From positions 1 to 20,705 of the IMG/VR virus record IMGVR_UViG_3300014886_000033: a DNA stretch of 20,705 nucleotides. The stretch is one strand, 5' to 3'. The position numbers and the translations under genes are program-made. Of this stretch, positions 1 through 7,694 are shown piece after piece (the stretch's first letter is position 1; each line of letters starts with the position of its first letter). The stretch comes from a virus. The notes under the pieces were generated by a model. That model was given only the letters and a program-made list of their open reading frames with translations. It did not search any database and was not told the origin of the DNA.

Positions 1-1
1 A

Positions 2-1291
2 ACCAAAGAACATCTTGCGATATTTGAAGCAACTCAGGAATTACCAGTTCACCCAAGAGGCTGGTGGTCCTACGAAATAATTAAGGATTGGCTTTCTGGT
101 TACAAGAAGATTCTTTTGAAAGCTCCGTCTGGAACTGGTAAGAGCGTTCTTGAGGACATTATGGCATATTTGAATTTGACACTTTTTGATAATTCCTTCA
201 CTCTCATAGGTTCAATTTCAATGCCAATAGCCGTGCAGCATATAGATAGAATCCGTGGATGGGTGGCTATGTCTCCCTTTAGAAACTTCATAGTGTATGA
301 CAGTAAAGAACAAATAAAACTCAAGAATGGTTCAAGAGTCTTAGCGATAGCGCAAAATGAAAAGACTCGAGGTGGCTATCATCCAGACCTTATACTCTTA
401 GACGAGTTAGCACGAATTCGTCCCTCCTCATATTATGGTTTGTTTTATCAGATGGGTAAAACGAAGGGAGCAACTGAAATAGGAGTTTCGACTCCATTTT
501 TATCTTCAGGACCCTTTCTCAAGCTTTGGTATTCTGGGACAGCACGAAATTACGCGGTAAAACTTGAAGACTGTTGGTTTATCACTGAAGAAATGATAAG
601 GGATGCTCAAAAAGATATGTCCCCTTCCTTTTTTGATCAAGTATTTAAAGCTGAATTTGTAGCAACTTCTAATAGAGTGATTCCGGATGAGCAACTCCTC
701 AATGCCATTACAGATACAAGATCAAAATATACAGGAGAGACAATAATGGGTCTCGACTTTGGACGCAAGCGAGATCATACAGCATTGGTAGTCCTTAATG
801 ATAAAGGTCACGTCATATACACTGAAATTTTACCACTCAAGACAACTTGGCGAGAACAATATGCTATAATACGCGATAGAGCAAAAAAATTTAATCCTAC
901 CACGATATATGCGGATCAGACATCGATTGGTGATCCCATACTGGAGGAACTCTCGGACCTTCCGATTGAGCCTGTCCTAATGTCTAATGACAAATTGAAA
1001 AAGAAAATCATTGATAATTTAGTTTTGTGTTTCGCTTATAATTCGATTCACATACCTAAAGATGAACAAAAGTTGATTGATCAGCTTTCAGCTTTTGTAT
1101 ATTTAGATGATAACTTAAGTAAATGTGGTCCCGAAGGAGGAGCACATGACGACCTCGTGGACGCGTTGGCTCTCGCCTCCTTGGGGCTCGAACGACATAT
1201 TGACGATGAAGAAACTACGGATATTTGGGGAGCGATTGGTGGAGAACGGTCGCTTAATGTGGAAGAAAGTACTTGGACAATTGTATGGTGA
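2..1291 (+). CDS. terL: Terminase large subunit (5'-truncated by window edge)
   Basis: This is the ATP-driven DNA-packaging motor and headful nuclease of a tailed virus. The frame is open from base 2 without a stop, so the true start lies left of the window. A TTG at 116 falls just before the Walker A motif and is not a credible start. The ATPase domain shows Walker A APSGTGKS (122-145) and Walker B LILLDE (about 393-410). The RNase H-like nuclease domain shows three acidic motifs: GLDFG (about 748-762), YADQ (about 907-918) and HDDLVDA (about 1143-1163). All expected catalytic parts are therefore present. The 3' end overlaps the portal frame. The family call is firm; the subfamily cannot be told by eye. 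Confidence 0.95.
   Translation, partial: TKEHLAIFEATQELPVHPRGWWSYEIIKDWLSGYKKILLKAPSGTGKSVLEDIMAYLNLTLFDNSFTLIGSISMPIAVQHIDRIRGWVAMSPFRNFIVYDSKEQIKLKNGSRVLAIAQNEKTRGGYHPDLILLDELARIRPSSYYGLFYQMGKTKGATEIGVSTPFLSSGPFLKLWYSGTARNYAVKLEDCWFITEEMIRDAQKDMSPSFFDQVFKAEFVATSNRVIPDEQLLNAITDTRSKYTGETIMGLDFGRKRDHTALVVLNDKGHVIYTEILPLKTTWREQYAIIRDRAKKFNPTTIYADQTSIGDPILEELSDLPIEPVLMSNDKLKKKIIDNLVLCFAYNSIHIPKDEQKLIDQLSAFVYLDDNLSKCGPEGGAHDDLVDALALASLGLERHIDDEETTDIWGAIGGERSLNVEESTWTIVW
1134..1140 (+). promoter_or_regulatory. Strong Shine-Dalgarno inside terL, candidate for portal start
   Basis: AAGGAGG lies five bases before ATG 1146. It is the best-looking ribosome binding site near the portal gene, but it also encodes the Gly-Gly next to the HDD nuclease motif of the terminase. 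It could therefore be a coincidence of codon choice. Confidence 0.4.
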
Positions 1292-2285
1292 TCGGGATAC
1301 AGATCCTTGGAAAGTAGGTGCTCCGAGTGGTGAAGACGAAAGTGATGAGTCTTTCAGAACTTTTAAGACTACACACGCGTTAGAGGTGGGTGGACCATCT
1401 CAAGAAGACTGGGAATTATATTTGACGAGTCCTCCTGCATTTGCAGCAGTTGAAGCCGTTACCTTTGCTGTTCTTTCTGCTGGTTTTGAAATTCATGGTG
1501 AGAGTGAGCAAATTAGGGAAAGATACACACGGCGCTTTGATAAAGTATTTCCAAAGCTTTATTCTGTTATGCGAGACGCTTTAGTGTTTGGTGACAGTTA
1601 TTCGAGAATCCTCTTCGGGAGGGATAACCATTTTACTGATATTGAAGTTTTATTTCCGCTCAATGTAGTAACTCAGAATGGTAATTACTTTGTGCGAGAA
1701 GGCGTTAAGCTTGTTCGCGTAAAGAATATTTGGCACTTTCAAGCTATGGCTCGTACGGACTCATCTTTTGGCATATCTATGATAGGTGTAGCAAGACAAC
1801 CTCTTAAATGGAAAAAAGAAATTGATGAAAGTGTTCACGAAGGTATTATCAGACACGGTTTTGCGAAATATCATATTCAGTGTCTTCCTGATAGACGAGG
1901 ACTCTATCCTGACGAAAACAAGCTCAAGGAATTGGAGAGACAATTTAGAAAGATTCACGTTGGTCATGAGTTTGTTTCGACAGACAAGGTTAAAATTGAT
2001 CCAATTGACACATCTGGATTTCCAGCTCTCTTAGATTATTTGCAATATTACACAAGTCTCGCTGCAACCGGCTTAATGGTTCCGGCTGAAACTCTTGGAC
2101 AGGGTATAGCAACTTCACAGTATGCAACTGCTAAGGTAAGGATGGAATTCTTTCTCAAGAATACAATTCCTTATTTCCAAAGAGTCCTTGAATGTTCTAT
2201 TAATGATAATCTCATGGGAGAACGAGCTGAGGGAGCTATATTTAAATTAAATGAGCCAAAAGAGATCTCATATAAGACAGGATGA
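1146..2285 (+). CDS. Portal protein
   Basis: This protein forms the dodecameric portal ring at the capsid vertex through which DNA is packaged. Recognition rests on its place directly after terL and on typical portal blocks. These include a PPAFAAVEAVTFAV-type segment followed by AGFEIHG, a DALVFGDSY segment matching the usual hhhGday block, and an acidic/hydrophobic C-terminal part with LMVPAETLGQG. The start is uncertain. ATG 1146 has an excellent SD but overlaps terL by 146 bases (379 aa). ATG 1206 has no visible SD. ATG 1257 reduces the overlap to 35 bases (342 aa) with only a distant GGAG. The stop overlaps the next start as ATGA. The portal call is good; the N-terminus is open. Confidence 0.85.
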   Translation: MTTSWTRWLSPPWGSNDILTMKKLRIFGERLVENGRLMWKKVLGQLYGDRDTDPWKVGAPSGEDESDESFRTFKTTHALEVGGPSQEDWELYLTSPPAFAAVEAVTFAVLSAGFEIHGESEQIRERYTRRFDKVFPKLYSVMRDALVFGDSYSRILFGRDNHFTDIEVLFPLNVVTQNGNYFVREGVKLVRVKNIWHFQAMARTDSSFGISMIGVARQPLKWKKEIDESVHEGIIRHGFAKYHIQCLPDRRGLYPDENKLKELERQFRKIHVGHEFVSTDKVKIDPIDTSGFPALLDYLQYYTSLAATGLMVPAETLGQGIATSQYATAKVRMEFFLKNTIPYFQRVLECSINDNLMGERAEGAIFKLNEPKEISYKTG

Positions 2286-2713
2286 TTCACGATACATTTA
2301 CACCTTTAGGACGAGAGAAAAAGGACATATTTCACGATAGGATTTTAGTAGAGAGTGGGGACATGTTATACGACTCCACATCCCAAGGTGTTCCTATTTT
2401 CATTCCCCCTAATGTTCTGAAAAATGCTCGTATTCCTAAAAAGTTACCCTTTCAAATTTTTCACAATGGAAAGGAAGTTGGAGAAGTTAAAAACATTCGA
2501 TGGGATGGTAGAGCGCTTCGTGGAGACATTCATGTTTATCCTCAACACAATGAGGAGGTAGTTAGAGAGCTCTTGAGAGGAAATCATGGTTTGTCTGTGC
2601 GCTTCTCTTCTATTGATGAGGATTATAAAACCTATACCTTAATTAAGGACTTGACGTTGGAGCATTTAGCTCTTGTCCCAGCTCCAGCGTCACCGTCTGC
2701 AAGAATAGTGTAA
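2282..2713 (+). CDS. Prohead maturation protease (HK97/DUF2213-like)
   Basis: A 143-aa serine protease expected to cleave scaffold or capsid N-termini inside the prohead. The candidate catalytic set is H61 (in FHNGKEVGEV), S105 (in GLSVRFSS) and H128 (in LTLEHLALVPAPA). These match the order and spacing of the His-Ser-His triad of HK97-type proteases and the HLALVP ending of related families. It is compact, lacks a long scaffold-like C-terminal extension, and no separate scaffold gene lies between it and the capsid gene. It is translationally coupled to the portal through an ATGA overlap at 2282-2285. A second protease-like domain is encoded near 20.3 kb. Confidence 0.85.
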   Translation: MIHDTFTPLGREKKDIFHDRILVESGDMLYDSTSQGVPIFIPPNVLKNARIPKKLPFQIFHNGKEVGEVKNIRWDGRALRGDIHVYPQHNEEVVRELLRGNHGLSVRFSSIDEDYKTYTLIKDLTLEHLALVPAPASPSARIV

Positions 2714-2731
2714 AATTCTACGAAAGATTTG

Positions 2732-2737
2732 AAGGAG
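2732..2737 (+). promoter_or_regulatory. Ribosome binding site of the capsid gene
   Basis: AAGGAG lies six bases before ATG 2744. It selects this ATG over an upstream TTG (2729) in the same frame. Confidence 0.7.
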
Positions 2738-2743
2738 AAAGAA

Positions 2744-3589
2744 ATGGGTGAATTAGCTGATAGGTTAAAAGAATACGTCGCTAAGGTGCAGACCCACGAA
2801 CTCAGTGCGTCTGATGATATACGACGACTAACGCAGAAAGCCTATTACAATGCCGTTGTAGCTGGAGCTAAACAAAGAGAATTCATGAGGAAGATATTAC
2901 CTGTTGTCAAAACAAGTTCGCATAGAGTGAGAGTATTCACGTCTGACGCAAATGGATACGCTTCAAAAGGAGCTTATAAAGGAGAAGTTCCCATTTTCCA
3001 TCCTAAATACACAAGCATTGACGCGGTTACCGAAAAGGCTTGGACTTTACCTCTTGCTCCAAAAGAATTAGTTGAGGATGCAGAGTTCGGTTTGATTGAA
3101 AATGAGGTTTCTCTCGCTGGTATGAGATTAGAGAATACTTTGAATCGAGATGCAATTTCCACTTTGATTGACAATGCAGGACACTCGGAAACGTGTGATG
3201 GTGCTTCTCCATTGACAGCGATTCAAAATGCATGTGTGAACGTTTCGGATTCTCAGTTTACCCCAACTTATATGATCACCAATTTAAAATTCCTCTTTAC
3301 TGCGTTTTCAATAACTCAAACTCCTTTCATGACAGAGGGTGGCTCACTCAACATTAGATATATTTCAATTACTTCAAATGGAGACAACAATTGGGGATGG
3401 GAAAACGCAGGAGATGTTGGAGCAGTGGTGTTAGATGCCGAAATGGCAGCATTGATCCTCATGAAAGAGGACATAACCGTGAAAAAATATTCTGATCCTC
3501 TTAATGATTTGCGTGGCGCAATAGTAGAAATGAAATACAAAGTTGTAGTAAGAAAACCTAAAGCTATTTGTATAATTAAACATGATTAG
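2744..3589 (+). CDS. Major capsid protein (HK97 fold)
   Basis: A 281-aa protein placed right after the protease, the standard position for the major capsid protein. Visible traits are a charged helical N-terminus (residues 1-50), a loop with FTSDANGYASKGAYKGEVP typical of the E-loop region, and a spine-helix-like segment (ELVEDAEFGLIENEVSLAGMR). An alpha/beta P-domain end with LRGAIVEMKYKVVVRKP closes the protein and is characteristic of this fold. Its C-terminus is IIKHD. The N-terminal arm is short, so any cleaved delta domain would be small. Start ATG 2744 is supported by its SD. The identity is inferred from position and pattern, not from close sequence identity. Confidence 0.85.
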   Translation: MGELADRLKEYVAKVQTHELSASDDIRRLTQKAYYNAVVAGAKQREFMRKILPVVKTSSHRVRVFTSDANGYASKGAYKGEVPIFHPKYTSIDAVTEKAWTLPLAPKELVEDAEFGLIENEVSLAGMRLENTLNRDAISTLIDNAGHSETCDGASPLTAIQNACVNVSDSQFTPTYMITNLKFLFTAFSITQTPFMTEGGSLNIRYISITSNGDNNWGWENAGDVGAVVLDAEMAALILMKEDITVKKYSDPLNDLRGAIVEMKYKVVVRKPKAICIIKHD

Positions 3590-3598
3590 GAGAAGAAA

Positions 3599-4276
3599 AT
3601 GCGAGCGATTGTTCTGTTAGTGACTCTTTTAGTGTTGTGTCTCGTTCCGCTTTCTCAAGCAGCCCTTTCCAGTGTTGTTACGCTCAACGCCACAGATGCA
3701 TCAGGAGTTGATCATGAATTATATTACATTGACTTTCGAGAAGACCTGTACGAAGGAGTGGTTTACAATTCAGAAAGTGCTGCTGATTATGGTACAGTAT
3801 TGTTCAAACAAGAAGCTACTAATGCTGGTAATATCATGATGGTGGCTACAAACTATTCCTATCTGCGAGGACATGCTTTAATAGCTGGTGCATCCATGAG
3901 AGAGAATATGGGTGGTGCAAATGTTCACAATGCCAGTTATTCATTAGGCACAATTGGTTTGATGGGAATGTCTAATGCTGAATTAACTGTAACCTCTACT
4001 TCCAGTGTTTCGCCCTATGACATACAATACCAGTACAGTGTCTCTGGAGCAAATGGAGGTGCAGGGATAGGTGCTGCTGAGGTGAGTAACACTGGCAAGA
4101 CTTACGCAAAGACAACAATAATGGACGCAAAGCAATTCACATTATCTGGTGAAATGAGCTGGTCAGTACCGAAACCCGCTGGCACAATTGAAGTGCCAGA
4201 CATTGGCATAGGAAACTTGTGTGTGTGGGAACAGAAAAATCCTACCTATCCTGTATTTCCAGGAATAGGAGCGTAA
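3599..4276 (+). CDS. Exported beta-rich protein with Sec signal peptide
   Basis: A 225-aa protein of unknown family. Residues 1-22 form a clear signal peptide: Arg at position 2, a Leu/Val-rich core, and an SQAA cleavage site near residues 21-22. The mature part is rich in Ser, Thr, Asn, Gly and Ala and predicted beta-strand. It contains three N-x-S/T sequons (NAT, NYS, NAS) and no second membrane segment. Its position immediately after the capsid gene would suit a capsid decoration protein, but a Sec signal is unusual for a virion protein assembled in the cytoplasm. The start is supported by AGGAG six bases upstream. Alternatives are a surface or receptor-blocking protein, or a spike delivered through the membrane. 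No function is assigned. Confidence 0.75.
   Translation: MRAIVLLVTLLVLCLVPLSQAALSSVVTLNATDASGVDHELYYIDFREDLYEGVVYNSESAADYGTVLFKQEATNAGNIMMVATNYSYLRGHALIAGASMRENMGGANVHNASYSLGTIGLMGMSNAELTVTSTSSVSPYDIQYQYSVSGANGGAGIGAAEVSNTGKTYAKTTIMDAKQFTLSGEMSWSVPKPAGTIEVPDIGIGNLCVWEQKNPTYPVFPGIGA
4267..4271 (+). promoter_or_regulatory. Ribosome binding site of the papain-like protease gene
   Basis: AGGAG lies within the last codons of the upstream gene, six bases before ATG 4278. This points to tight operon coupling. Confidence 0.6.
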
Positions 4277-4277
4277 G

Positions 4278-5273
4278 ATGAATAATTCTTTTCTTTTTAT
4301 TTTTAATTTAGGAGCAGTTCCTTCTCCTTGGGATAGAAGAGACGTCATTTATGCGGCTCTTACTTCAAAGGAGAAACCTAAAGTATTTAGTCTTAAGAAA
4401 TATCAAGGACCTGTGGTGAATCAAGGCTCTCGACAGATATGCGTTCCTTGTGCATTGTGTGCAATTGTGGAATCGAGACAATTTTACGATACAGATTTAT
4501 CCGAATGTTACATTTATAAACGCCGTTCTTACAAAGGAGACGGCATGGTTCTTAGAAACGCTCTCAAGATAATGCAAAAAGAAGGAACATGTCAAGAAAT
4601 GTGCTTTCCTTTGTCGACGTGTCAAGAACGATGCAGTGAGAGTTCAATTAAAAAGAACGCTCTGTCCTATAGGATAGGAGAGTATCACAGAATATTCAAT
4701 GACATTACCGGTACGATGTATACTCATAAGCTACCAGTATTTGCAGCCGTTCCTGTGTATGATAATTGGTCCTATGATGCTCGTATACCAATGCCATCTG
4801 GAAAATTCTTAGGATATCACGCCATTACCATTGTTGGATATAACCTTAAAGATAAATATTATGAATTTAAGAATTCTTGGGGAACAGAATGGGGAAATGG
4901 GGGATACGGGGAGTTGCCTTTAAACTATCCGATAGTCGAAGCATGGATAGTTGAGCCAAGACTTGGGAATAATCACGATGATTTACTTCCTGACGACATA
5001 ACAATTAAAAATACAATATGTGGCATGTCCATATTTGGGCTTGGTATCGAACTCGATATTACTGTTCCTTGGGACTGTACTGTAAGACCCGACTTTGGGA
5101 TATTCCGATTTCCACGCTTGCTTCATAAAGGCACGAACTCAGTAATGTTTAGAGTTTCATTTAAGAAAGGTTCACAACCACTAAGTTTAACCTTTAAGCG
5201 TAAGAATTCTTATATTAGAATGTCTGCTACTCTTTCTAATACCATTCGATTGAGTGAGTGGGAAAGAATTTAA
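4278..5273 (+). CDS. Papain-like (C1A) cysteine protease
   Basis: A 331-aa protein whose residues about 15-228 form a papain-like peptidase. The oxyanion glutamine Q49 and nucleophile C55 sit six residues apart, as in papain (NQGSRQIC). The catalytic histidine is H181 (GYHAITIVGYN) and the asparagine N199 (FKNSWGTEWGNGGYGELP). The lead sequence AVPSPWDRRDVIY is typical of prokaryotic members. Residues about 230-331 form a beta-rich C-terminal domain that is not recognised. No clear signal peptide is present, although residues 3-11 are hydrophobic. Possible roles are virion-associated digestion of a protein cell wall or S-layer, maturation cleavage of virion proteins, or action on host targets. 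The protease call is firm; its role is open. Confidence 0.88.
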   Translation: MNNSFLFIFNLGAVPSPWDRRDVIYAALTSKEKPKVFSLKKYQGPVVNQGSRQICVPCALCAIVESRQFYDTDLSECYIYKRRSYKGDGMVLRNALKIMQKEGTCQEMCFPLSTCQERCSESSIKKNALSYRIGEYHRIFNDITGTMYTHKLPVFAAVPVYDNWSYDARIPMPSGKFLGYHAITIVGYNLKDKYYEFKNSWGTEWGNGGYGELPLNYPIVEAWIVEPRLGNNHDDLLPDDITIKNTICGMSIFGLGIELDITVPWDCTVRPDFGIFRFPRLLHKGTNSVMFRVSFKKGSQPLSLTFKRKNSYIRMSATLSNTIRLSEWERI

Positions 5274-5279
5274 GTTAGA

Positions 5280-7694
5280 ATGAGCTTGCGAGTAACATTT
5301 CTCGGAGTAAATGCAGAAGCAAAGGGACATTCTTGTATATTGATTGAGTCCTCTAAAGCGAAAGTTCTTTTAGAACCCACTCAGCGAGTCAGGGATATAG
5401 ATGCTGTTATAATTACGGATATAGATAGAGATGAATATAGCGAATGGAAATATTATGCAGACCAAGGTGTTCCGATGTATTCGGTAGCAGCAATAAAGAG
5501 ATGGGCAAAAGATGACGAGCTTCGTGAGCACATTCAAGTGATAAGCAACAAGTTCTCAATTAAAGGTCTCCACATGAATTGGCTAAAAGCTAATGTCGCT
5601 CCTCACGAGCCAGCAGGTGGGATTAGAATTCCAAGTTATGATGTTGATATTATTCCCGAACTCCCACCTTACATTCCCCAAGCAGTTATAAAAGCATTTG
5701 GTTTACCACCCTCTCACATTATAGTTGGAATAGGCTCTTACAAAAAATCGGATCACAAAATATCATTTGAGGATTTCCTTTTACAGCTTGAGAAAACACG
5801 AAGTGGAAAAGAGAAAGGTCTTTTGTCTATTACTCTCACAAATTTCAGGAAAGATTTAAAAGAACACAAAAGTGAAGTCCTTAGAAGATTGAAAGAACGG
5901 TGGGATATACCCATCTTTTGGGCAGAAAAGGATATGACACTTGAATTCTCTAAAAGCGGACAGGTTGAACGAATAAATGGAACTTCTAGTGAATTAGAAA
6001 AGCTTCACCTCAAAGAATTCCTTTCCAAAGGAGTGGATTATGACATTAAACATGTTAAGACAAGGTGGAAAGAATGCATTGCGGATTTGCGATATTTAGC
6101 AAATAGTGCCGTTCCTCGTTTGAAGGCGGGAAAGAAGTGGGGTGAGTGGACACTTGATATGTGCTATAAATATTTTGCTGCTTTGGTGGATGCTCTTCGT
6201 GGTATATATTTTGCACTCGTTCCTCCCACTCAACCTGAGCTATACAAAATAGAGCATCCTAATAAAGATCCTAAGGAAGCACTTAAGACTTCTTTCTGGC
6301 AGACATATTTAAAAGCCAAGAAATACATGAAGTCCAAACCTCCCAAAGACGAAGAAGAATTAAAAGAATGGAATAAGAAGCGAGCAAAACTAATAAGTAC
6401 ATCTGAAGAAACGAAGAGCCTTAAAGTTGGATACCTTTCCAAGGCTAAACCCTACTTACGATTCTTCCTCCCTACTATTCACGAAGATATTGTGAGTGCT
6501 GGATGGGATGAAAAGAAGCTCCTTATCGATGTTAAAGCCGATGGTCTGAGAATCACTCTTTGGAAGTCAGGCGGTAAGGGGTATGTATTTGTAGATCCAG
6601 AAGAACTCAAACAAAAGTCCCCACTAATAAACAAATACGTTCCTCAGATAGCAAAAGAAATTGAGGAGCACTTTCCTGACAACACAGCTCTTGATGGGGA
6701 ACTTTATGCAGCAAAAGGCAATAAAGCTCTACACAGGACTGTCATAAATGGAATTATAAATACTAAACTTCCTCCCGAAAGATTCATACCTTATACTTAT
6801 GCCCTTGCTTTTGACGTCCTTATATACAAAGGCAAGGATGTGCGTGGTAATCCTCTTGAAGAGAGACTGAAGTTGCTTCGTGCCTTCAAATCCACGTCTC
6901 ATATCAAAATAGAAAGAGTATCTAATGTAGTCGTTCCCGGTTACTCTGGATATATAGTCAACGGGAGTAATAAAAACGCAGTAGATAAGGCTATTCATTT
7001 GATAGAAAGGTCAAAACATAATTTGCACGAGGGTGTACAAGAAGGCATAATGGTCAAAACATTAGATCATCCATATCAAACACCCACGAACCACGGATGG
7101 GCAAAGTGTAAGCTGTGGCATGAAGTTGATACTGTGGTGCTGGATAAGAAATTGGTAAAGGGACAAACCGATGTATGGAATTATTATTTGGGTATCGAAA
7201 TACCAGCCGGATATGCTAAGATGATGCTTGATGACACTCAGGCGTATAAACGTGTTCGATGTTTGTATAATGGTCATCTTTATAAAAAGAAAGAGTGTCA
7301 AGATTATTTAGACAGACGAGGTGCTCGATTCTTTATGGAATATGGAAAGTCGGATAATACAAAAATTAAGTGTAGTGTTGGAGACGTTCTCAGAGTGTCC
7401 TCCGAAGAAGTCCTCTATAATGCAAATGAGACTCACCCAGAATATCCGTATTATACGGGATACATAAACAGAGCGATGGAGCCAGTACCAGAAAGAAAGA
7501 CCTCCGATAATTTAGTTGTATTGCACCGTCTTGCGTTACTCGAGCCTCAGCGGATACCATTAGAGGTCTTAGCAAAGTGGAAAGAAAATATGCCTCCAGA
7601 GATCAAGAAGTATTGTGAATATATTAGGTCTTTATCTACCCCGAAACTAATTCAATTTTATAATGCACTGAAGAAGGTTCAAAATGAAGAGTGA
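5280..7694 (+). CDS. Metallo-beta-lactamase-fold / ATP-dependent DNA ligase fusion
   Basis: An 804-aa fusion. Residues 1 to about 225 resemble the MBL nuclease fold: a VTFLG strand, GHSCILIES at 16-24, then III-TDIDRDE at 44-52 where a metal-binding HxHxDH is expected, and a late LLSITLTNF strand. All three expected histidines are replaced by Asp or Glu, so the metal site is altered or lost. Residues about 380-735 form an ATP-dependent DNA ligase. It has motif I KADGLR with the nucleotidyl lysine K419, DGELYA (472-477), FDVLIYKG (511-518), EGIMVK (588-593) and WAKCK (607-611), then an OB-fold-like part. Residues about 250-380 are helical and unassigned. The gene overlaps the phosphoesterase-like gene by 11 bases. 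A role in joining or repairing viral or host DNA ends is inferred. Confidence 0.9.
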   Translation: MSLRVTFLGVNAEAKGHSCILIESSKAKVLLEPTQRVRDIDAVIITDIDRDEYSEWKYYADQGVPMYSVAAIKRWAKDDELREHIQVISNKFSIKGLHMNWLKANVAPHEPAGGIRIPSYDVDIIPELPPYIPQAVIKAFGLPPSHIIVGIGSYKKSDHKISFEDFLLQLEKTRSGKEKGLLSITLTNFRKDLKEHKSEVLRRLKERWDIPIFWAEKDMTLEFSKSGQVERINGTSSELEKLHLKEFLSKGVDYDIKHVKTRWKECIADLRYLANSAVPRLKAGKKWGEWTLDMCYKYFAALVDALRGIYFALVPPTQPELYKIEHPNKDPKEALKTSFWQTYLKAKKYMKSKPPKDEEELKEWNKKRAKLISTSEETKSLKVGYLSKAKPYLRFFLPTIHEDIVSAGWDEKKLLIDVKADGLRITLWKSGGKGYVFVDPEELKQKSPLINKYVPQIAKEIEEHFPDNTALDGELYAAKGNKALHRTVINGIINTKLPPERFIPYTYALAFDVLIYKGKDVRGNPLEERLKLLRAFKSTSHIKIERVSNVVVPGYSGYIVNGSNKNAVDKAIHLIERSKHNLHEGVQEGIMVKTLDHPYQTPTNHGWAKCKLWHEVDTVVLDKKLVKGQTDVWNYYLGIEIPAGYAKMMLDDTQAYKRVRCLYNGHLYKKKECQDYLDRRGARFFMEYGKSDNTKIKCSVGDVLRVSSEEVLYNANETHPEYPYYTGYINRAMEPVPERKTSDNLVVLHRLALLEPQRIPLEVLAKWKENMPPEIKKYCEYIRSLSTPKLIQFYNALKKVQNEE

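Noticed and set aside
1822-2034. Alternative-frame 70-codon reading frame inside the portal gene
   Set aside because: It lies within a conserved portal region in another frame and has no support of its own.
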